Program-made: the position numbers and the translations under genes
Shown: positions 56,728 to 64,000 of the stretch, one piece after another
How positions within the stretch are numbered: position 1 is the stretch's first letter
How the letters are laid out: the number at the start of each line of letters is the position of its first letter
Assembly: GCA_036785325.1 (NCBI GenBank)
Contig: JAXIVH010000002.1
Span: forward strand, 10,778,778 to 10,842,777
Reading direction: 5' to 3'
Source of the DNA: Urophycis tenuis
Taxonomy: Eukaryota > Chordata > Actinopteri > Gadiformes > Phycidae
Length of the DNA: 64,000 bases
The notes under the pieces: generated by a model
Databases searched by the model: none
What the model saw: the letters and a program-made list of their open reading frames with translations, nothing else
What the model was told of the DNA's origin: nothing

Positions 56728-59700
56728 TAATACACCGGACAAGATGTTACTGTCCCTTGTAGAAGGCCACATGTAGAAGGCCAGCTCAGATAAGACCAAG
56801 CATGCAACACACGAGTGACATAACCACCATTAGATGTAACACCATAGCAGACATCAGGCTACACCATCATAAATCTACAGAGTCATTCCTCAGGTGGCAC
56901 CATTCACCCATTACCTAGCCTAGCCAACAGCGGTATGCAGCACATTATTGGGGTTAACAAAGCTTAACTCTGTATTCCAGCATCCTGACACACCCCTCTA
57001 TGCCACCACCTCACCATTTAGCGCCTGCCATCACCGCAGCTTAACGTTGTCCCAACCGGGAACCCCAACTACCGAGCTTCCTCATTAGCCAAAGCCACTC
57101 GCTTGCGCTCTCCGATGCTTGTATGCACATACAAGCAGATATAAGATCTATGTATATTTATCTTAGATATATATCAGATATATGTATATATCTTTTTTTA
57201 TATTATTGGGCTACATTTTTTCCAATATGATGTGTTGCTCAAAAACGAGGCATGCCATTAAGGCTTAGTCTTTGTCAGTGACCAGGGTTGAATTCTAGCC
57301 TGTGGTCACTGCATGTCTTCCCCTCTCTCTACCATACTTTCCTGTCTAATCTCCACTATGTCTATCAAATAAAAAAGCATGAAACATGCCCCCAAAATAA
57401 ATCTAAGAAAAAAGCTATATAACTATATTTTTAACTCTATTTATTTTATACTTTCCTTTATACACTCATACATAACATATCCATTTAAATCTGCAGTCAG
57501 CAATTCTTGCTGGTTCTCATGGTTCTCATGCATTCAGCTCTTTGGAAGAGGCCAGCAGTCAAACAAACACATTTAATCAAAAACAAAGATGGTTAAGGAG
57601 AATTGCTGCTTCCAGCTTTAAACACATTTTGCTGATGGTTGTATTTACATTTTCCTCTCTTGCATTTTGAAATGGCTGCATCCACCCTGGCTAATAATTC
57701 CTTCCATTGAAACAAAGTGTGTGCCCAGAGTTCTCAGAGTATTTTCTCGCGCCTTGAAGCTCCGCGACCCACCTCCACCTGGATCTTGACCTGTTTTGGA
57801 TCCCGACCTCTATTTAAGAAACCCAGCTCTACAGAAATTGGAGTTGTCAGAAGTTCATAGTGTCATGGAACGCCACGCCTCGAACCTTCATCGCCGGGCT
57901 CTTCTCATTCTGGGCCCCCGTGTCAAACGGAGGGGCTGCCGTTTACTTCCAGGTGCGATACTGCCATGTGGCGACAGCCTCAGCATCGTACGGATAATGG
58001 CAGAGATGAACCGCGTCAGGTGAGTTGTGAATGACTTGACAGCGCTGAAACCAGAACACAATTCGGAACTAGTGTCTGTGCTATTTGCTAGTGTAGTTGT
58101 TGGGAAATGTTAACTTTTTCTGTGGGCCAAGGTAAAGTATGTATAGCCAAGGCACTTAATATGGCACACGGTGAAATTACAGTATTAAAGGGAAAATGCC
58201 TGTCTAACCCAGTTACGGAACTCAAGTTCCTGTTCATGTGAGGAGAATACACTTTTTAAAATTCCTTTCCAAAGTTTTCCAATGTGTACCAGTAAGTACA
58301 GTGTTAGTGTGTACAGTATGTTAAAAAACAAAAGGTTGGGATAATGCAGGTGATTTTGCACAGAAGTGCAATACAACAGCAAAAGTAAAGTGACCTAGTG
58401 ATAGTCGCTTATTCGAAAACAATTTCCAGTAATGATACAACACGATCGTAGTTTGTCTACAAAGTTAGTTTTGCACTAATTCGGAGCGGTGATTAGTAGG
58501 CTAACTGTGTCGAGGACAGGTTAGTGGACACTCCAGCCAGAAGCAGCTGATGATATAGCTGTGTCAGCGAAGCGTACTGGCCTTTGTTTTGAATAAGTGA
58601 CTTCTGGACTACATCTTACACCTTGAACGTCTTCTACTTTTTCTGTTGTCTGGCTGGACTGGAGGATCAGGAACCTCTTAGTTGGCCAGACAAAGACAGA
58701 TGCATTGTACTGGGTGGTCTATTCTAGATTTGAAGTGATATACTAACTAACTATTTCACCTCAGAGCACTGCATGCCTAATCAATGTCTTCTTATGTATT
58801 GCAGTTCATTTGTCCACACGGCAGAAGTATTTTTTGGACGATGGGGATTTTTGGTGTTGACGAAGATAGACATCCACTACCGAAGGGCAGCAGGCCCCCG
58901 ATGATGAAGACGAGGAACGTGACCATAGTAACAATAACATCACCCAAGTGGGACCACTGCTCGCACAGTGACTGGTACTGACTGGTACAAAGGCCTTCAC
59001 GTTTTCCACTTCCATTTGACATGTCTTTATTTATTTGTAAATCACTAGTATTATTAGTAGTAATGACGCTGTTTTAGACTAAAATAAGCGGCCCCATGGG
59101 CACCCCACCTGCGTACACAGCCGGTGTCTTCACACCCTGGTCGCCCATGTCTGCTGAACCATCGGCAGGTAGGTGAGGAAGAGGACGAGGAAGACTATGA
59201 GGATCCAGAAAAGGAAGGTCATCGGGACGAAGAGGAGGAAAACCAAGGGGATGAGGAAGACGCGCACGTATGACCTCGACAGAATGACCTTTATTGGTCA
59301 ATGCAGGCCCGTGCTGAATTGTTTTACAGTTTACTCACTGTACTCTTCTTTGACTCTTTGAAAAATATTTGTTTTATTTGATATTCAAATGTGTCTGAAC
59401 ACTGTTTGCTGTGATCTCATTAAAAGGTTTTTTTCAGCAAGGTGAGGGTGTGGTTGCCATTTTATAACTTTCGATGTGGGTGTTTTACTCAAAGAGCTTA
59501 TATTACTTTTTTGGGGTCAATTTAATGTACACCATAGATGGCATTTTAACATTACCAATATCCATGTGTGCATATCATACACAAATTGTATCTACATATT
59601 TACACACATTTCATAATCGATGCAGTAATGCTTGTTTTATCAAGTAAAATAAGCTAACTAGTATGAAGTTATGTTTTCTCAAAGTAAGTGTAACCAGGTA

Positions 59701-60776
59701 CTCTGAGCAGGCATTAGGAAACCCAAGTCATCAACAGGTATGACAAAAGTAAAATAAGGCAGGCAGCTCTTGTGCACGTAGATGAAGTAGCCTAGAGAAT
59801 TAGAATTAGTAGAGAATTAGAAAGTATAGATACATAAGAGATTCTCGAAAGCGGATGAGAAGTCATACAACAGCCACTGAGCTAAACGGCGAGTTTTTCC
59901 GACTATTTTTTTGTTGAGACTTTGCTGACATTCCCTAAACACATGGCTATTTATTTAGTGAGCCAGCATTTATCTGGCCACAGTTCTTGTAGTGCACACC
60001 TGTGGGGCAGTTGTGCAAGTTAAATTTGGAGTTACAGAGTTATATTTTGCGATCATAGTGCTCAAGTGGGCCAAGACTGGCTTGTTTACCTTGTATCAAC
60101 CACAAGAGGGCCAGATCTGGTCCAAGTCATTTATCTGATGCCTGCTGCATGTGGGACAGATTTGCGCTGAGGCCCACGGTGTATACTGAGCCATATTTGC
60201 CTAATTTCACCCGGGCTATGGTGGAACTGATTTGCTCGGATTGAATGCTCAGCAAGTAGTTTTTCAGGTGGCTGGTTTTGTTATACCACCTCTCCCTGAT
60301 AAACCCTGACAACACCACATATAAACCACACCCTTGTCTCCCCCCCCCACAGCAGGCAGCGGCTGGAGCCCGACGAGGCGCAGCGGCTGAAGCGGGAGGC
60401 GTGGCGCGCGGCCTCCAGGCGCTACTACGCCCGCAAGATGGCCCGCCTACGAGCCCACAGGCCCCCGCAGGGGCAGCTCCTCCCCCTGGGCGCCACCGCC
60501 TCCCCCTGCTTCCTGCCCGCCTCCATGACCACCACCAACAACAACAACAACAACAACAGCAACAACAACAACAACAACAGCAACAACAACAGGAAGCGGA
60601 GGAAGCGGATCCTGGACCTCCCGGAGGAGACCCAGAGCTCACAGAGGGAGGCGTGGCGGGCGGCGTCAAAGCGTTACTACGCCCGCAGGACCACGGGGCT
60701 GCACCCCGACCACCTGGACCTGGCTCACTTCCTCCAAAACCCCCAGCCATCGGGCATGAACGCCCCCCAGTCCTGA
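54819..60776 (+). CDS. Coiled-coil/basic-repeat protein 2, putative nuclear regulator
   Basis: Exons 54819-55209, 55310-55537, 55655-55754 and 60353-60776 (stop TGA) join in phase to 380 residues. Exon 1 aligns with basic-repeat protein 1: V-I-E-N-A-I-R-L-A-I-D-S-I-I-N-V-L-Y-S-V, then D-K-E-I-K-R-L. Exon 2 has the sumoylation-type V-I-K-E-E-P-S-D-M-D. The last exon carries two basic repeats, L-K-R-E-A-W-R-A-A-S-R-R-Y-Y-A-R-K and S-Q-R-E-A-W-R-A-A-S-K-R-Y-Y-A-R-R, separated by asparagine runs. The repeats look DNA- or RNA-binding and are faintly reminiscent of STPR-type repeats; I cannot name the family. Either of two tandem CAG acceptors at 60350-60355 keeps frame, and intron 3 is 4.6 kb. AATAAA lies at 61354. 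Confidence 0.72.
55755..60352 (+). other. Long intron of basic-repeat gene 2
   Basis: No exon is certain here. It contains a 20-bp-stem hairpin at 56365-56465, a TA microsatellite at about 56684-56724, an exon-like stretch at 57834-58019 with good borders, and two strand-ambiguous acidic/hydrophobic stretches at 58890-58972 and 59166-59272 (see findings). Confidence 0.6.
56684..56724. repeat. TA microsatellite
   Basis: About 20 TA units. Confidence 0.95.
60531..60592 (+). repeat. Coding AAC repeat (polyasparagine) between the basic repeats
   Basis: AAC triplets with two AGC interruptions encode N7-S-N6-S-N3 in basic-repeat protein 2. On the minus strand the same tract reads as polycysteine and is meaningless. 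Confidence 0.9.
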
Positions 60777-61353
60777 TGACCCGCTGTGGGGCGGGAGGAG
60801 GGTATGGGGGGGGGGGGGGTCACGATGTAGTTTTAATGGAGGTATGTATGAGAGTGCTGTAACTCGACCCGTTGGTTTTACCGACTGACCGCGGGCACAC
60901 GGGCGCTGACGTGGACTGGTCTGCGGGTGTGACTCGGACCACAATGGGTTTCTTAGTTCTCTTCCCGTAAAGGTGCTGTGGGTAAGATTTAAGAGCTGTC
61001 ACTTGAGCCGTAGCTATCAGTCAGCTACGGGTGAGGCTGTCTGTCGGGGCTGACTGCAGGCTGGCCCCTGTATGAGGCGACTCAGGACGCCACCCGTTCA
61101 GGGAGTCTCTGCCGCGGTGGCTTCGGGGGAGTCGGTCACAGGCGTGAATGCCACAATTCTCAGGGGACGTTTTTGTTGAGATTTTTTTTTTATTCTTCTC
61201 TCTTTGCAACGCTCAAGTCTTACCTACAGCAGCGTTAAATGTCTGCAATTGTTAATAGCCTGTACAGTACAACAAAGGGTTTTTTTTTCTAACTTTGCTA
61301 TGTTTATTCTCTAAATATATTTAATTGTGTGTTGTGGTTTTCTTTCTGTTCGA

Positions 61354-61359
61354 AATAAA
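61354..61359 (+). terminator. Polyadenylation signal AATAAA
   Basis: AATAAA within CGAAATAAATGC lies 578 bases after the stop codon of basic-repeat gene 2. Confidence 0.5.
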
Positions 61360-63259
61360 TGCATAGAAACGTCAATTTCAACTGGGGGAATGTGTTTTGT
61401 TCCTCAGTATCTGTAACAGCAAGCTTGTGATGTAAAGGAGCACACCCATTTTCTAGCAGAGGGCAGGGCGTTATAACATTTAATAGCAAGCCTGGGTGTA
61501 TTTTATTGCAGACATTTGTAACTCCAATTCTTCCTGGTCAAAAATAACATTTCAGATCCCCCCCCCCCCAAAAAAAAAAAGAAAGTATATTTGATATCCA
61601 CAAAAAGCTGCAACCTCCCTCCTCTATTTCCTATTAGGTTACCGTTATGCAGAAAAGGCCAATCACAAACTGCCTACTCCCTCTCTAGGATAAACAGCTG
61701 GCGGGTTGTGATACCTGGAGACAGATTCCGCTGAGAATCCAACAGATGACCTCTGGAATATAAAATGTCCAAAAAGTCAAGAGTCAGGTGACTCCCCCCG
61801 CTGGAGTCCCGCCGTCCGTCTGCCGGCTTTGTGCTCTCTGGCGGACATTTTAATAACAATTGTAATCTCGACAGCTACATTGTATGCTCCATAGTAAAAC
61901 AGTGACGTATGGGGCTATGGGAGGTTGCATTAACATACCAAGAAACCATGGTGACAACGCGCGGAGACTGATGAGTCTACTGACTGTTATCCAGCGACAG
62001 GGCCGTAAACCACTGGATTTCCATGCGGCCGTGTGGGGCTTTCGCCTACAGGGTAGGTAAAAAGTATCGATCCAAAATCCTTTCCCCCTCGCATAGGTCT
62101 CCTTCAATCTTAGCTGTCAGTTTGGAAGGAGGTTAGGCTACGTTAACATGAGTCCAACGAGTTTTCCATTGTGTTAAAATGGTGCCGTAGATTTCAAAGA
62201 TTGCCCTTTTTTTCTCATCTAACAAAATTAGTTCCTCACCTCTGTTTATTCTGACGTTTTAGGTTGTTTTTTTAATATATATATATATGTAAATATATAG
62301 GCCTAGTTTTCGCCTTTATCAGTTGTTTTTCACAACAAAGCTCGTCATCATTTAGTTTGATTGCGATACTCTGCCCTGTTTTTAATTCACTCTGATGTTG
62401 TTTAGATATTTATTTGCTGTACAGTACTTTGGTCCGAACTTTGTTTTACTTTTAGGGCGCTTTATAAATCAATAACCCTGAAACTAGATCCGGTCCGCTC
62501 CATTCTTAATTGAAATCCGAGTAGGGGAGGAAATACAGAATGTTCACCAACAGAGAGCGCTGTCCCCAAATTGTAAGTGCAAGCCTGGCTTTGTTCCACA
62601 CAACTTTTTATGGTAGTGGACAAGCTTAACAGAAAAAAAAACTATGAACTTTTAGTAAAGCTATTATTAATGTAATTATGATTTATTGTGTATTTTATTG
62701 GTGATATTTATTTTATTTGGGCAAAGTATAACCATATGCAGCTAACATGTATCATACATGGTCACAACTCATAGGCCTTATGTCAGAGTCAAATGGTGTA
62801 TTGATCCATATCCCTCTGACTATCATCTCAAGATAGACGAGAAGAAAGTATGAGCTGTTGGAAATGCTGGCGCTGACTCAAACAAAAACGATTGTGAAAT
62901 CTCATTAAATATAAAGTCTTTACCCCAAAAACACAATGTCCAAGCACTAAAAATACACAGTGAGATACCCTGCAGCTCTACCATAGAGCTGGTCTCCAAC
63001 AGGGAGATATTAGCCAATATCAATATTTCATCAACAAATGAAAGAGGGCTGGTTCAGCATCACAGAGTGCTGCTGGATCAATGGGAGCGTCCACTGGTGT
63101 CTGCCAATCCCAGCCCAGGATAATGCTATTACACATCAGGCCCCGCGGTGCACCATCGACCTGCTGCTCTCTACGGACTAATCTGATGAAGAGCATTAAA
63201 ACATTTGTTCAGTGACACACTGGCTGCAGGTCTGGCAGAACCCAGAGACATCCTGGTCT
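61360..63259. other. Non-coding sequence
   Basis: AT-rich, with a possible L2-like 3' tail near 62415-62480 (TGTACAGTACTTTGG ... GGCGCTTTATAAAT). I see no gene. Confidence 0.6.
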
Positions 63260-63670
63260 ACACGATGCCTGTAGGGCCAACACACACCCAACACCAGCAC
63301 ACACACCCAACACCACACACACCCATCACCACAACACACACTAAAACCACAGAAACTTAACACCACCACACACTCTCAACACCACGACACACACCCAACA
63401 CCACCTTCATCCAATACCATCATACACCCCCCAACACCATACACACACGCCTAACACCACCACCTCCACCCAACTCCACTACACACCCAACACCACCACA
63501 CACATTCAACTCCACCACCTCCACTCAACAGCACCACGCACACCCAATTCCACCACCTCCACTCAACAGCACCACACACACCCAACTCCACCACCTCCAT
63601 CCAACACCACCACCTCTACCCAACACAACAGCACACACCCAACATTACAACTCCCACTGAGCAGCACCAC
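63260..63670. repeat. ACACCCAACACCACC-type minisatellite
   Basis: About 400 bases of degenerate repeats built from CACACACCCAACACCACC and CACCTCCA units. It ends in a short GA tract at about 63682-63704. Confidence 0.85.
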
Positions 63671-64000
63671 CTCCAGGAAGAGGAGAGAGAGAGAGAGGGA
63701 GAGGAGGGAAATACGTTAATTCTTCATCAACAAACAACATATTTGTTATCATTGTTGTTCTTATTTTCCTCCTTATCTTCCCCTTGCATCTGTATTAGTG
63801 TTTGACTGGGGATTGTTAACTGATGTACACAGCTCACAGGAAGTAAGAGAAATTACATTTGTGTGTTGGAGGAGGGACCAGATACAAAGTATCCACCCCT
63901 AGACTATGCTGTCCCTGAGGTTTGATTTGGGAGCTTGTAGTTCTGTTGGAAAGGTTCTGTTCGAGTCCGTTGGGTGTGGTCACATCATGCCATGATGCGT

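Overview
The window is vertebrate nuclear DNA, almost certainly from a teleost fish. It has short GT-AG exons, very dense CA/GA/GT microsatellites, fish-type tRNA-derived SINEs with an L2-like tail, and protein families matching fish and mammalian orthologues. There are no bacterial or viral features. A 200-base assembly gap lies at 31301-31500. All exon models were made by eye from splice signals, reading-phase continuity and family resemblance.

Region 1 (1-18.5 kb, minus strand) holds most of vwde (von Willebrand factor D and EGF domain protein), a large secreted or extracellular modular protein. I placed 27 exons: a signal-peptide exon, a D8C-like cysteine domain, a VWD domain, a long linker exon, cysteine-rich exons, paired EGF exons and a run of seven EGF exons that are each exactly 96 bp. 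The 3' end of the gene lies off the left edge. Its introns hold a hAT-type MITE, a TTAA-flanked MITE, SINEs and LINE tails. Region 2 (18.5-32.6 kb) is mostly non-coding but contains an unrecognised four-exon plus-strand gene at about 23.1-24.7 kb and two exon-like orphans.

Region 3 (32.7-60.8 kb, all plus strand) is the most interesting part. Two class I cytokine receptor genes lie in tandem. The first is a convincing interleukin-21 receptor (il21r, about 531 residues). The second is a shorter paralogue (about 376 residues) that lacks the first one's signalling C-terminus. They are flanked on both sides by two related genes that I do not recognise by name. Each of these encodes an N-terminal coiled coil, a KEEP sumoylation-type site, and C-terminal basic repeats built on R-E-x-W-R-A-A-x-x-R. 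They look like nuclear DNA-binding or adaptor proteins. The order is basic-repeat gene 1, il21r, il21r-like, basic-repeat gene 2.

Region 3 is heavily remodelled by repeats. A 125-bp tandem array multiplies a splice donor and has been entered by a TTAA-flanked MITE. The il21r transmembrane exon sits between inverted repeats. One il21r intron is almost entirely a polypyrimidine hexamer array, and another il21r intron seems to use a GC donor. Region 4 (60.8-64 kb) is non-coding, with a CA-rich minisatellite. The receptors would act at the surface of lymphoid cells with the common gamma chain. Any functional link between them and the basic-repeat genes is only positional.
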